From: WRMS01 sp038562165
Lineage (GTDB): Bacteria; Bacillota; Peptococcia; DRI-13; UBA5745
Length of the DNA stretch: 64,000 nucleotides
Reading direction: 5' to 3'
NCBI GenBank assembly: GCA_038562165.1
Contig: JBCFAO010000017.1
Location: 10,460 to 74,459 of the forward strand
The position numbers and the translations under genes are program-made. Below the pieces are notes generated by a model, which was given only the letters and a program-made list of their open reading frames with translations, was not told the origin of the DNA and made no database searches. Numbering within the stretch: position 1 is the stretch's first letter; each line of letters starts with the position of its first letter. Of the stretch, positions 23,966 through 33,879 are shown piece by piece.

Positions 23966-24565
23966 ATGAAAGGAATAGATGTAAGCAAGTATCAAAGGGA
24001 AATCCAGTGGGATAAGGTGGCGGCTGCCGGCATGGAGTTTGCTATCGTCCGGTCTTCCTGGGGCCGGGAGGCTCACCAGGTGGACCCTTTTTTTTACCGC
24101 AATTATCAAGGCGCTCAAAAGGCAGGCCTGCATGTAGGCGCTTATCATTACAGCTATGCTAAAACCGTGGAACAGGCTCGTCAGGAAGCCGCTTTTTTCC
24201 TGGATACCATAAAAGGCCTTCGTTTTTCTATGCCGGTGTATTATGACTTGGAAGACCCTTCTCAAGCTTCTTTGACGAGGGAGGAAGCTACTTCAATTGC
24301 CGAAGCCTTTTGCTGCCGGGTAGAAGCAGCCGGTTATTTTGTGGGCATTTACGCCAATGTAGAATGGCTAAACTGCCACCTGGACATGAAAAAATTGCCT
24401 TATACCCTGTGGCTGGCTCAATGGGGGAGCCAACCCGGATATCAAGGCAATTTTGATTTATGGCAGCATAGTTCCAAGGGCCGGGTGCCGGGAATCAACG
24501 GTCCCGTGGATTTGAATCTGTGCCTGAAGGATTTCCCCGGTTTGCTCAAAGCCAGTGCTTTGTGA
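23966..24565 (+). CDS. GH25-family lysozyme-like hydrolase
   Basis: The 199-residue protein covers one glycoside hydrolase family 25 domain (GIDVSKYQREIQWDKV; HVGAYHYSYAKTVEQARQEA; PVYYDLEDPS with the acidic catalytic pair; GINGPVDLNLC). These enzymes cut the MurNAc-GlcNAc bond of peptidoglycan. No signal peptide or wall-binding module is present, which is unusual for a secreted lysozyme and common in phage or spore-related forms. The ATG at 23966 gives the conserved MKGIDVSKYQ start. Confidence 0.88.
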   Translation: MKGIDVSKYQREIQWDKVAAAGMEFAIVRSSWGREAHQVDPFFYRNYQGAQKAGLHVGAYHYSYAKTVEQARQEAAFFLDTIKGLRFSMPVYYDLEDPSQASLTREEATSIAEAFCCRVEAAGYFVGIYANVEWLNCHLDMKKLPYTLWLAQWGSQPGYQGNFDLWQHSSKGRVPGINGPVDLNLCLKDFPGLLKASAL

Positions 24566-24588
24566 CAACTTTTAGAGGTTACAGAGTA

Positions 24589-25449
24589 CTAAACGAGCTT
24601 AATGGTCAGGCTGCCGATGTTCTCAATGGTAACGGTGACTTCTTCGCCGGCGGTAAGCCAATTTTGTTGGTCCTTTTCCTTACCGAAAATAACCCCTGCC
24701 GGCGTACCGGTAAAAATAAGGTCTCCCGGCTCCAGCCGGATATACTTGGAGGCGTAGCTGACGATGGTGTAGACGTCAAAAATCATCCGGCTGGTATTGC
24801 TGCTTTGTACCAGCTCTTCACCGCGGCGGCAGGAGATGTCTAAATTGCAGGGGTCGATTTCATCGGCGGTAACTACCCAGGGCCCGACGGGAGCAAAGCC
24901 GGGGAGGCTTTTGCCGATTAGCCACTGGGAGGTTTTCTTCTGAGCTTCCCGGGCGGAAAGATCGTTGCCGCAGGTATAGCCGAAAATATAATCCTTCGCC
25001 TTATCCCCGGCAATATCTATGCCGCCTTTGCCCATGATGATGACCAGCTCAGCCTCATAATCATAGCAATGAGCATTGGCGGACAGTTTAACGGCAGAGC
25101 GGTGGCCCGTCAGGGCATTATTAAACTTAGAAAACAATACCGGTTCCGGAGGATAATTCATGGCCAGGCTTTTATGCATTTCTTCCACATGGGCTTTGTA
25201 ATTCTGGCCTACACAAAGAATTTTGCTCACCGGGGAGGCCGGCGGCAGATAGCTGAGGCTTTCTTCATCTAATAGAGGCAAGGTGTTGTGCCGGCTGATT
25301 GCGTCTATTTCTTTCTTAGCGGCCTCAAAGTTTTCGATGGTGCTCCTTAGATCCCGGGGATAACCGGCGTCGGTCAAGTCCAAAACGCCATCAGTCAGCT
25401 TCAACCCCAAATGATTTTGGTCCCCGGCGGAAAAACAAAGTAATTTCAA
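24589..25449 (-). CDS. Fumarylacetoacetate hydrolase family protein
   Basis: The 286-residue protein has the FAH fold: ILCVGQNYKAHVEEM, PPEPVLFSKFNNALTGH, YDYEAELVIIMGKGG with the metal-binding acidic residues, and LEPGDLIFTGTPAGV. Members cleave or isomerise C-C bonds in aromatic breakdown products or act on oxaloacetate. The substrate here is unknown. It begins with TTG after AGGGGGC. It is a lone gene convergent with the lysozyme gene. Confidence 0.88.
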   Translation of the reverse strand: MKLLCFSAGDQNHLGLKLTDGVLDLTDAGYPRDLRSTIENFEAAKKEIDAISRHNTLPLLDEESLSYLPPASPVSKILCVGQNYKAHVEEMHKSLAMNYPPEPVLFSKFNNALTGHRSAVKLSANAHCYDYEAELVIIMGKGGIDIAGDKAKDYIFGYTCGNDLSAREAQKKTSQWLIGKSLPGFAPVGPWVVTADEIDPCNLDISCRRGEELVQSSNTSRMIFDVYTIVSYASKYIRLEPGDLIFTGTPAGVIFGKEKDQQNWLTAGEEVTVTIENIGSLTIKLV

Positions 25450-25580
25450 GATAGAGCCCCCTTTTTATATAATTTGCCCGTTGTTTTGTGTAACGGTTTC
25501 CTACTATTGACTTTATGCTACCATGATTGCAAAATCAAAGCAAGGCTTTGCTGAACCATAAAAGGGAAAAGGAGATTGCC

Positions 25581-27059
25581 ATGGAGGAGAAATATCGGAT
25601 TTATCCGGCTAAGTTAAAAGGGCAGGTTGCGCCGCCGGCAGCTTTAAGCCTGGCTTGCCGGGCCATCATCTGCGCCGCCTGGGGCGCCGGGGCTTCCGGC
25701 TTGACCATCGGCGGCGGTTTGGCCCGGGAGCTGCAAATAATTTTAGGCGGAGTAAAAGCTTTAGGGGCTTTATGGCAGAAAGACGGGGACCGCCTCGAGA
25801 TCATCGGCTGCCGGCGCAGTGATGACAGGCAGCGCTGGGCAGCTAAGTTTAACGCCAGGGCCGATGAAGCCGGCGGCGGTAGTGAGCAAAGGGATGGGAA
25901 TCAAAGGGGCGCCAGCCAAAAGGATAATCTTGCGGACAAGCCTCTGATCCCTTGCGGCCAATACCAGGCTGCTTTTGATTTGCTTTTGCCCTTAGCGTTA
26001 GTGCGCAGCGGCGGCGGGCGCTTTACCGGTGAAGGCGCTTGGGCCGGACTTGATTTGGAACCTTATGAGAAAGCTTTTGGCGGCCAGGCCGCCGTATTCC
26101 GGCGGCAGGCGGATAGCCGGCAGGACAAGCTGGATATAGAGGTGCAGGCCCTGGGGCAGCTTGTGCCGGGGCGGTTTGTACTGCCGCCCCAGGTAAGCCC
26201 CTCGTTTCTCAGCGGCTTATTGTTGGCCTTGCCCCTGTTAAAAGGCGATTCTCAGGTCTGTCTCAGTGAGGAGCCGGCCTGCCGGCAGGAGCTGACTATG
26301 ACTCTGCGGCTGATGGCGGAGTTCGGCTGCCAGGTAAACTGCCAGGGAGAGCGGGAGTTTTTCGTGCCCGGCCGACAACGTTACCAAAGCAGAAAATTTA
26401 TTATTGAAAGGGATTACGGACTAGCTGCTTATTATCTTGCAGCGGCAGCTTTAGGCCAGGAAATCGAGGTTCAGGGGCTGCCCGGCGGTTCTTTGCAGGA
26501 AAACAGAGTGATTCTGGATTTGCTGGCCAGGCAAGGGAAAAAGCCCCGCCAAGGACCCAATGGGGGAGTGAGCTTTGGCGGGGAGCAAAATGAGCAGACC
26601 GGCCCGGCTGTGGCTAATACCGCCGCCGCTGCCCCAATAGCCGGGGAAATTATCATTGATTGCCGCTTATGGCCGGACTTGCTGCCGCCTTTAACCCTTT
26701 TGGCAGCCCTGACGCCGGGCAGCACCCGGATACAGGGGCCGCCGGCAAAGGAATGGAAAAAAGCATTAAAGGAGCCGGAAGAAAGGACATTGCTTTTGGC
26801 TATAGCGGAAGAATTAAATAAGCTGGGAGCCAGGATAGAAGTGAAGGAAGAGGGCCTGTTGGTAGAGGGGGTAGCGAAACTTACCGGCGGCGCTACGGTA
26901 AGCTCCCGGGGCGATTACCGTATAGCTTTAATGCTGGCTTTAGCCGCTTCTTTGAGTGAAAAGCCGGCGGTACTGGAACAACCCCTGGCGGCAGAAGACA
27001 GCTATCCCGACTTTTGGCAGGACTACCGGAGTTTGGGCGGCAAGGTGGAAGTCTTGTGA
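25581..27059 (+). CDS. EPSP synthase-like (AroA-like) protein with a degenerate active site
   Basis: The 492-residue product aligns over its length with AroA, the enzyme that joins shikimate-3-phosphate and PEP. LKGQV..RAIICAAW corresponds to the first motif, SPSFLSGLLLALPLL to SSQ..SALLLAAP, DCRLWPDLLPPLTLLAAL to the Asp loop, and GDYRIALMLALAA to DHRIAMALA. However, the PGDKSISHR lysine is Leu22, the arginine of the NAGT-x-MR loop is missing, RxRP reads LDLEP, and the Gln of SSQ is lost. Ser23, Arg27 and the DYR arginine remain. Normal EPSP synthesis is doubtful. A 30-residue charged insert sits near 90-120. The ATG follows AAAAGGAGA. Confidence 0.78.
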   Translation: MEEKYRIYPAKLKGQVAPPAALSLACRAIICAAWGAGASGLTIGGGLARELQIILGGVKALGALWQKDGDRLEIIGCRRSDDRQRWAAKFNARADEAGGGSEQRDGNQRGASQKDNLADKPLIPCGQYQAAFDLLLPLALVRSGGGRFTGEGAWAGLDLEPYEKAFGGQAAVFRRQADSRQDKLDIEVQALGQLVPGRFVLPPQVSPSFLSGLLLALPLLKGDSQVCLSEEPACRQELTMTLRLMAEFGCQVNCQGEREFFVPGRQRYQSRKFIIERDYGLAAYYLAAAALGQEIEVQGLPGGSLQENRVILDLLARQGKKPRQGPNGGVSFGGEQNEQTGPAVANTAAAAPIAGEIIIDCRLWPDLLPPLTLLAALTPGSTRIQGPPAKEWKKALKEPEERTLLLAIAEELNKLGARIEVKEEGLLVEGVAKLTGGATVSSRGDYRIALMLALAASLSEKPAVLEQPLAAEDSYPDFWQDYRSLGGKVEVL

Positions 27060-27177
27060 AATGGGCAGAAATTTGAGTAAACCCGGCTATATCATGCTTA
27101 AGTTTCATAAAAAGGCGAAAAAGGGGAAGAATAGTGCTATCCGTCAATTTTCTTTGGCGATAGGAGGAAGAAAAACA

Positions 27178-27567
27178 GTGGAAGAATTGGATTCCCTGAG
27201 AGATTATCAATTTACCAAATCTCATGAATGGGTACGTTTTTTAAATGATCATCAAGCCCTGATCGGCATCACCCACCATGGCCAGAAGCTATTGGGCGAT
27301 CTGGTTTATATCACCCTGCCGGCAGACGAAGAGGAAATCGAAGCGGGGGAGGCCTTTGCGGAGTTGGCTTCGGCCCGGGCTGATTCTGATGTTTACTGCC
27401 CGGTCAGCGGCCGGATCACTAAAGTAAATATGGATTTGTTGACGGATCCGAACCGGATTACCAAAAACCCTTATGAGGCATGGATGATCGAGGTGTCGGA
27501 GATCACTGATCACGAGACTCTTTTAGAAGCCGGTGATTATCAGCAGTTTTTAGATACGGAACAATAA
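27178..27567 (+). CDS. Glycine cleavage H-like protein without the lipoyl lysine
   Basis: The 129-residue protein matches GcvH throughout (YQFTKSHEWVRF; GITHHGQKLLGDLVYITLP; SDVYCPVSGRITKVN; NPYEAWMIEV). The lysine that carries lipoate in ESVKA(A/V)SD is Arg67 (ASARADSD, codon CGG), so it cannot be lipoylated there. The start is GTG at 27178, directed by AGGAGG; an upstream ATG at 27061 would add a basic, non-homologous extension. It follows the AroA-like gene on the same strand. No other glycine-cleavage genes are nearby. Confidence 0.85.
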   Translation: MEELDSLRDYQFTKSHEWVRFLNDHQALIGITHHGQKLLGDLVYITLPADEEEIEAGEAFAELASARADSDVYCPVSGRITKVNMDLLTDPNRITKNPYEAWMIEVSEITDHETLLEAGDYQQFLDTEQ

Positions 27568-27591
27568 AAGCCCCATGGAGGCCGGCAGCGG

Positions 27592-29007
27592 CTAAAGCAC
27601 TGGCTCCCAAGCATTTTTCAAGGTTTCTACAGCCGGAAGAATATCTTTTTCCGGAATAGCCGCATAAGAAAGCATTAATTGCCGCAAGGGACGGCTGGGA
27701 TCTTTTTTGTTCTCTATGGTTTCCGATAAAGGAATAAGCGCTACGCCTTCGTCCAGGGCCCGGTCCGCCAGGCTCTGGGCGTTTTCTTTGCTGGCTGCCA
27801 GCAAAAGGAGGCGGAGGCCGCTTTCGTAAGACGGCACCGTAAGGCCTTGGGGAAAATGATGAGCCAGGGCCTGCCGCAAATGTTGGCTTTTTAGATCATA
27901 GATGCGCCGCAGCCGCCGAATGTGGCGGTTTAAATGGCCGTCGGCAATAAAATCCGCCAAAGCAAGCTGCTCCATACCGGAGGCCGTTTGGTTGTAGCGA
28001 GAGCCTATCTCCCGGTAGGCCGGCAGAAGACAGTGGGGCAACACCATGTAGCTAATCCGCAGAGAAGGCAGCATGGTGCGGGAAAAGGAGCCGAGATAAA
28101 TGACGCTTTCGCCCCGGTCAAGGCTTTGCAAAGAAGGCAAGGGCCGCAACAGATAGCGGAATTCGCCAATATAATCGTCTTCCAGCAGCAAGGCGCCTTG
28201 CTGCACCGCCCGGCCCAGCAGATTAAGGCGCTGGGTTGCCGTTACCGCTTCCCCCCGGTAGGGATTGGAAGGGTTTATGCAGATTAGCTCCGGCAGCCGG
28301 GCTTGTTCATCCTCCAGCTCCGCTAAAGAGAAGGAGCGGATTTGGTAATGGTGGTCCCGAAAAATCTGTTCCGCCTGAAAAAAGCCGGGGGCCTGAATGC
28401 CGATGGTGGTCAAGTTGCTATTGTAAACTTCCAGAATGCCGCAGAGGATGTGGAGCAGGCTTTGGGTGCCGGCTCCCACTACGATTTGCTGAGGACTGCA
28501 GCGGACATCCCGGGCCTCGTCGCTATATTTGGCCAAAGTATAAAGCAGCCGGGGTTCGCCTTGATAGGGACCGTAGGAGGTCAGCAATTCCGGCTGTTTC
28601 AAGGCATTATGAAGGTAGCGGCGCCATACGGACATATTGAAGCTGTCGTTTTCCACCCCGTAGCTGCGAAAATTATAACGGACCGCCGGCGGCTCATTGG
28701 CCGGGGTTGCCGCCTCTTTCGCCTCAGCGAACAGGGGGAGACGGCCCTGGATGTCCCGTAAATCAGCGGCATAATAGCCTTGCTTCGGCTTGCTGATTAA
28801 GAAGCCCTCTTCTAAGAGCTGGCTATAGGCGATTTCCACCGTGATGCGGCTGACGCCCAAAGCTTTAGCCAGACTGCGGATAGAAGGCAGCTTTTGACCG
28901 GAAACCAAATCCCCTTCCTGCATAGCCTTTTTAATTAATGTGATCAATTGGCGGTACATAGGCAGCTTGCCTTGAGGGTCCAGCCATAGTGTAGTTAGGA
29001 GCATCAT
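27592..29007 (-). CDS. MocR/PdxR-type GntR regulator with an aminotransferase-like domain
   Basis: The 471-residue protein has a GntR winged helix (about 12-80; GQKLPSIRSLAKALGVSRITVEIAY) joined to a fold-type I aminotransferase domain (110-465; VGAGTQSLLHIL, LLEDDYIGEFRY). In this family the lysine in GTFSK binds PLP; here the motif reads GSFSRTMLPSLR with Arg310. The regulator may therefore bind its ligand without a Schiff base. The ATGATG start at 29007 follows GAAGGTGA. Its end converges on the GcvH-like gene. The target genes are not evident. Confidence 0.88.
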   Translation of the reverse strand: MMLLTTLWLDPQGKLPMYRQLITLIKKAMQEGDLVSGQKLPSIRSLAKALGVSRITVEIAYSQLLEEGFLISKPKQGYYAADLRDIQGRLPLFAEAKEAATPANEPPAVRYNFRSYGVENDSFNMSVWRRYLHNALKQPELLTSYGPYQGEPRLLYTLAKYSDEARDVRCSPQQIVVGAGTQSLLHILCGILEVYNSNLTTIGIQAPGFFQAEQIFRDHHYQIRSFSLAELEDEQARLPELICINPSNPYRGEAVTATQRLNLLGRAVQQGALLLEDDYIGEFRYLLRPLPSLQSLDRGESVIYLGSFSRTMLPSLRISYMVLPHCLLPAYREIGSRYNQTASGMEQLALADFIADGHLNRHIRRLRRIYDLKSQHLRQALAHHFPQGLTVPSYESGLRLLLLAASKENAQSLADRALDEGVALIPLSETIENKKDPSRPLRQLMLSYAAIPEKDILPAVETLKNAWEPVL

Positions 29008-29177
29008 ATCACCTTCGCTTTTAAGTATCCTCCGCTTTTCAAGAGCCATTGCCGGAGGGAAGCAAAAAATTTAATAATGTTGGGTTAATATGAACTGCAT
29101 ATCCCTGTCCCTGCTATTATATATTGTTTCCGGTAAAACTGTCCATAGAAAAAGAGAGCCGCGGGCAAGGGCAAGGT
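29008..29177. other. Intergenic region upstream of the MocR-type gene
   Basis: Together with the next stretch this is a 365-base gene-free region. It probably holds the promoter of the MocR-type gene. Beyond it are one repeat copy (29178-29197) and the cysK terminator; I see nothing else. Confidence 0.5.
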
Positions 29178-29197
29178 GTGTAAAATTGCAAATTTGT
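29178..29197 (+). repeat. Single copy of the 20-bp dispersed repeat
   Basis: GTGTAAAATTGCAAATTTGT differs from the array-1 forward copy by three bases. No partner copy lies within 100 bases on either side, so this looks like a solo or decayed element. Confidence 0.75.
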
Positions 29198-29255
29198 GAG
29201 GACCCGCCCTCGTATTGCCCGGGAAATAAGCCCGTTATCGGAAACTAAAGCGCTA

Positions 29256-29302
29256 AAGAAAAAGGCTGCCCTCCTGGTTTCCAAACCAAAGAGAGGCAGC
29301 CT
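29256..29302 (-). terminator. Terminator after the cysteine synthase gene
   Basis: On the minus strand AGGCTGCC and GGCAGCCT close a hairpin with an inner TGGTTT/AAACCA stem, followed by TTTTTCTTT. Confidence 0.8.
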
Positions 29303-29372
29303 GCTTATTCTTCCTATCGAGCCATCAAAAAGCAATCATCAAAAAGTATCGAGTAAAGCGGCAGATCTGTTC

Positions 29373-30299
29373 TTAATCAAATAAGGGCGTGCTGAAATAG
29401 CGCTCGCCGGTATCCGGCAGCAGGGTAATAACCGTTTTGCCTTTGCCCAATATTTTGGCCATTTTTAAAGCGGCGACTACGTTGGTGCCGCTGGAAATGC
29501 CGCACATCAACCCTTCCAGCCGGACCAGGTCCCTGGAAGTCTGAATGGCCTCCTCGTCGGTAATGACCACCACTTCGTCGTAGATTTTCGTGTCGAGATT
29601 GTGGGGGATCAAGCCGTCGCCGATGCCCATCTGCAGATGGGTGCTGATCTTGCCGCCGGAAAGGATAGCGGCGTTTTCCGGCTCCAAAGCCCAAATCAGG
29701 ATATCGGGATTGCTCTGGCGTAAAACCTGGCCGATGCCGCTAATGCAGCCGCCGGTGCCAATGCCGGAGCAAAAGCCGTGGATGGGCTTATTCACCTGCT
29801 CCAGAATTTCCCGTCCCGTTTGCAGCCGGTGAACAGCGGGGTTATCAGGATTGATAAATTGCTGAGGCACGTAAACCTTGGGGTTTTCTGCCTTTAGCTG
29901 CAGGGCGGTTTTCAGGCAATTATCGATACATTCGCCAATATCGCAGTTGTCTTTGACGACGATGACCTGGGCTCCGTAGCTTTTTACCAGCTTACGGCGC
30001 TCTTCGCTGACGGAATCCGGCATAATAATAATCGTTTTGTAACCCCTTACCGCTCCCACAAGAGCTAAGCCAATGCCCTGGTTGCCGCTGGTAGGCTCCA
30101 CGATGATGGTATCCGGCTTAATATCGCCCCGCAGCTCCGCTTCCCGAATCATGTTGAAGGCCGTACGGGTTTTAATAGAGCCGCCAATATTGACCCCTTC
30201 AAACTTGACCAGCACCTCCGCATCGTTTTCGCCGGTCAGCCGGTTAAGGCGAATGACGGGAGTATTGCCAATAGCCTCCAAAACATTACTGTAGATCAT
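29373..30299 (-). CDS. cysK: Cysteine synthase family protein (O-acetylserine sulfhydrylase)
   Basis: The 308-residue PLP enzyme shows GNTPVIRLNRL, the PLP-lysine motif GGSIKTR, the substrate loop EPTSGNQGIGLA, and the phosphate-binding GIGTGG. It makes cysteine from O-acetylserine and sulfide. The usual SVKDR reads SIKTR, which is seen in some clostridial members; a related beta-substitution activity is possible. The start ATG follows GGAGCGGGG. It lies nine kilobases from a cysteine-degrading enzyme but has its own promoter and terminator. Confidence 0.88.
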   Translation of the reverse strand: MIYSNVLEAIGNTPVIRLNRLTGENDAEVLVKFEGVNIGGSIKTRTAFNMIREAELRGDIKPDTIIVEPTSGNQGIGLALVGAVRGYKTIIIMPDSVSEERRKLVKSYGAQVIVVKDNCDIGECIDNCLKTALQLKAENPKVYVPQQFINPDNPAVHRLQTGREILEQVNKPIHGFCSGIGTGGCISGIGQVLRQSNPDILIWALEPENAAILSGGKISTHLQMGIGDGLIPHNLDTKIYDEVVVITDEEAIQTSRDLVRLEGLMCGISSGTNVVAALKMAKILGKGKTVITLLPDTGERYFSTPLFD

Positions 30300-30500
30300 T
30301 TTTGTCCCCGCTCCTTATTTGTTGAATTAACAGTGTCAATTATAATCACAAAACCTACAGGAATACAAGGAATACTTCTGATTATTAAAAAGTACCGTAT
30401 TTTTTAAGATTCTTTTAATGTTTTTTTATTCTATTTGTTATTGTTATGTGCTTAAATTAAAGGAAGAAAATGATTGAGAAATAATCTGGAGGGAAGCGGC

Positions 30501-31764
30501 ATGAAAGGTAAAAAGAAAAAATGGCTTATTGCGGGGGGGGTGGCAGTTGCCCTTTGCTTAATCTTGGTTGTCGGCGGTCAATTGCGGGGCGGTACAGCTT
30601 TGCCGGCTATCGCCACCATGAAGCTGTCTAAGGGCGATATTGAGAAAAGCATTACCCTGAAAGCGCCTTTGGAGGGCATGGATAAAGCGGAGGTAGTATC
30701 CAGCCTCCATTGTGAGGTGGTGGAACTGAAGGTAGAAGAGGGGGACCCGGTAGCCAAGGATCAGCTTTTGGCGGTGCTGGACGACAAGGATTTGTTGCTG
30801 GCGGTGGAAAAAGCCAGGGATCAACTGGAGCTTACCCGCTTTCAGTACCAGGAAGGGTTGAAAGAAAGCCAGCGGCAGTATGCCAAGATCAAAGAAGGGC
30901 TGGCGGCGGCCCAGAAGCAATATGAGCGGTCCCAAGCCTTGTACGAGGCCGGCAGCCTTTCTTTGCAAGAGCTGGAAACGGCCGCCAGCAGCTTAAAGGA
31001 TTTGGAAAACCAGGCTGCCGCTTTTTCCGTGTCCAAGGACAATGTGGTGCTTTCACCATCTCAAAATAAGCAACTGAATATTTTGGAGAAAGCTCTGGCA
31101 GAGGCTGAGGATAAGCTGGCTCAAGCCCAGGTTAAAAGCCCCATCGATGGCATCGTTACCCGGGTTAATGTAAGGCTGGGACGTTTTGCCGACGAGACGG
31201 AAAATAAAAGTCCCATGTTTGTCATCGAGGACCTTTCCAAGCTGCAGATGAAAGTCCAAATCAGCGAATACGATATCGGCGAAGTAGCCGTGGGACAGGA
31301 AGCTACTATTTCGGCGGATATCCTGGGCGGTAAGGCCGTAACCGGCCAGGTGAGCAGGATATCCCCCACCGGTGAAAGCAAAAGCGGCGGTACGGAACGG
31401 ATTATTCCTACTATTATTGATATTAAAGAAGAAAGCGATCAATTAATTGCCGGTATTAATGCCAAGGCTGTCATCCATTTGGCCAAATCGGAAAATACAT
31501 TTATCCTGCCTTTAGAGGCTTTGGTTGAGGCGGAGAACGCCGAAGGCGGCGAGGCTTGGCAGGTTTACCGGGTCACTGCCGCCGGGATTCTGGAGCTGAT
31601 TGACGTTACCTTAGGGGTGGAAAATGACCTCCAGGCAGAAATTTTTTCCGACCGGCTGGCCGAAGGCGATACCATCGTTACCATAATCACTCCCGATCTC
31701 CATGAGGGGATGCAGGTGCCGGCGCCGGAAGGGGCGGCAGCGGAGGCGGAGACGGAGGCAAGCC

Positions 31765-31772
<8 letters not shown>
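30501..31772 (+). CDS. HlyD/MacA-type efflux adaptor (second system)
   Basis: A 423-residue adaptor with an N-terminal anchor (7-27), a split lipoyl-like domain (VVELKVEEGDPVAKDQLLAVLDD; VKSPIDGIVTRVNVRLGRF), a long helical hairpin between them (about 95-205) and a beta-barrel (LQMKVQISEYDIGEVAVGQEATI). It starts at ATG 30501 after GGAGGGAAG. The ATPase gene overlaps its end by eight bases. It is a shorter paralogue of the adaptor at 15 kb and lacks the repeat-rich insert. No TolC-like gene is attached. Confidence 0.9.
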
Positions 31773-32501
<729 letters not shown>

Positions 32502-32505
<4 letters not shown>

Positions 32506-33710
32506 TGATGCTGCTGGAAAATTTCCTCATGTCCCTGCAGGCTATCCGGGCCAATAAGATGCGCTCCCTCCTTACTATGCTGGGGGTGATTATCGGCATC
32601 AGCTCCGTTATTACCATCGTTTCCATCGGCGACAGCATGCGGAATTTCATGACGGATCAGTACAAAGATGTAGGCGTTAACAGGGCTATAATTTATACTC
32701 GTCCTGCAGACGGTTTTTATATGGACAGCGATTATTTTACCGTTGAGGATTTGGATAAGGTGCTGGAGGCTATGGCAGGCGACTTGGCCTATACGGACCT
32801 AAATGGCTGGAGCAACGGCACGATTAAGAGAAAAACTCTGGATATTAATGTAGAAATGCAGGAAGTAGCCAAGAATTTCGAAAATATCATGAATGTAACG
32901 ATCATTGAAGGCCGGATGATCAATGACGCCGACATTAATGGCCGCCGCCCCCACATTGTGCTGCCGGAAAAGACGGCTTTAGAAATATTTGGTACTGCCA
33001 AATGCATAGGCAAGGTTATTGAAATGGAAGTGGAGGGAGAGCGGCAGGAGCTGACGGTAGTAGGCGTGTACCGCAAAGAAATGAGCGCCGCTTCCATGAT
33101 GCTTCTGGGTAATCCTACGGCTTATGTGCCTTACTCCTATATCCGGGATGTAGATAATTATATGACCTTTTACCTTAATGTTTATTTTGCCGATGATGTG
33201 GATAAAGAGGCGGGCTACCGCCGCCTGACTAATGTAGTAGCCAGAATGAAGAACCGCCAGCCCGAGGAAATCATGATGCATACGGTGGCGGAAGAAATGC
33301 AGCAGGTAGACATGGTGCTGAGCTCCCTTTCCCTGGCTGTAGGCGCTATAGCCGCTATTTCCCTGCTTGTGGGCGGTATCGGCATCATGAACATCATGCT
33401 GGTATCCGTAACGGAGCGGACCAGGGAAATCGGTATCCGCAAAGCCCTGGGGGCCCAGCCCTGGGATATTAAGTTTCAATTTCTGACGGAGTCGGCCATC
33501 ATTTCTGCCGCCGGCGGCATCATCGGTACGGCCATTGGGCTTGCCACCGTATTGGTTTTGGGCAAGGTAGTGGATATTTCGGTGGTTGTTAATCCCGGCA
33601 CCGTTCTTTTGGCGGTGGCCTTCTCTGCCGCCGTGGGCATCGGCTTCGGTTTTTATCCTGCCTCCAAGGCGGCCAACGCCGATCCTATCGAAGCCCTGCG
33701 TTACGAGTAA
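32502..33710 (+). CDS. MacB-type ABC permease (second system)
   Basis: The 402-residue permease has an N-terminal helix (about 20-42), an extracytoplasmic MacB_PCD domain and a C-terminal FtsX domain (AISLLVGGIGIMNIMLVSVT, EIGIRKALGAQPWDI, and a final helix before PIEALRYE). It starts ATGATGATG after GGGGAGTG. It pairs with the ATPase and adaptor before it. Confidence 0.93.
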
Positions 33711-33713
33711 GGC

Positions 33714-33825
33714 GAATAGCCAACCAGCCTCTGCTCACTTCTCACCGGCAAAATCTTATCAAAGAGCTTCTTAATTAAGGGAATTTAGCCGGTTGCGAAC
33801 GTTCGCTAAGGCTGGTTAGCTATTC
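33714..33825. repeat. 112-bp nested inverted-repeat element after the exporter operon
   Basis: GAATAGCCAACCAGCC and GGCTGGTTAGCTATTC form the outer 16-base arms with one mismatch. Inside are perfect palindromes CTTAATTAAG and GCGAACGTTCGC (33795-33806). There is no T-run, so it is not a standard terminator. It could be a small mobile-element remnant or a structured RNA 3' end. Confidence 0.55.
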
Positions 33826-33846
33826 ACTGCAGAATGAGCTGTTTTA

Positions 33847-33875
33847 TTTACTAAAAACATTACAAAAAGTATACA
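33847..33875 (+). promoter_or_regulatory. Promoter of pyrBI
   Basis: TTTACT, 17 bases, then TATACA. The transcript would begin near 33882, at the first hairpin of the leader. Confidence 0.6.
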
Positions 33876-33879
33876 AATA

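Noticed and set aside
27061..27177. N-terminal extension of the GcvH-like protein from the ATG at 27061
   Set aside because: The added residues are basic and unlike any H-protein, and a perfect AGGAGG directs the GTG at 27178.
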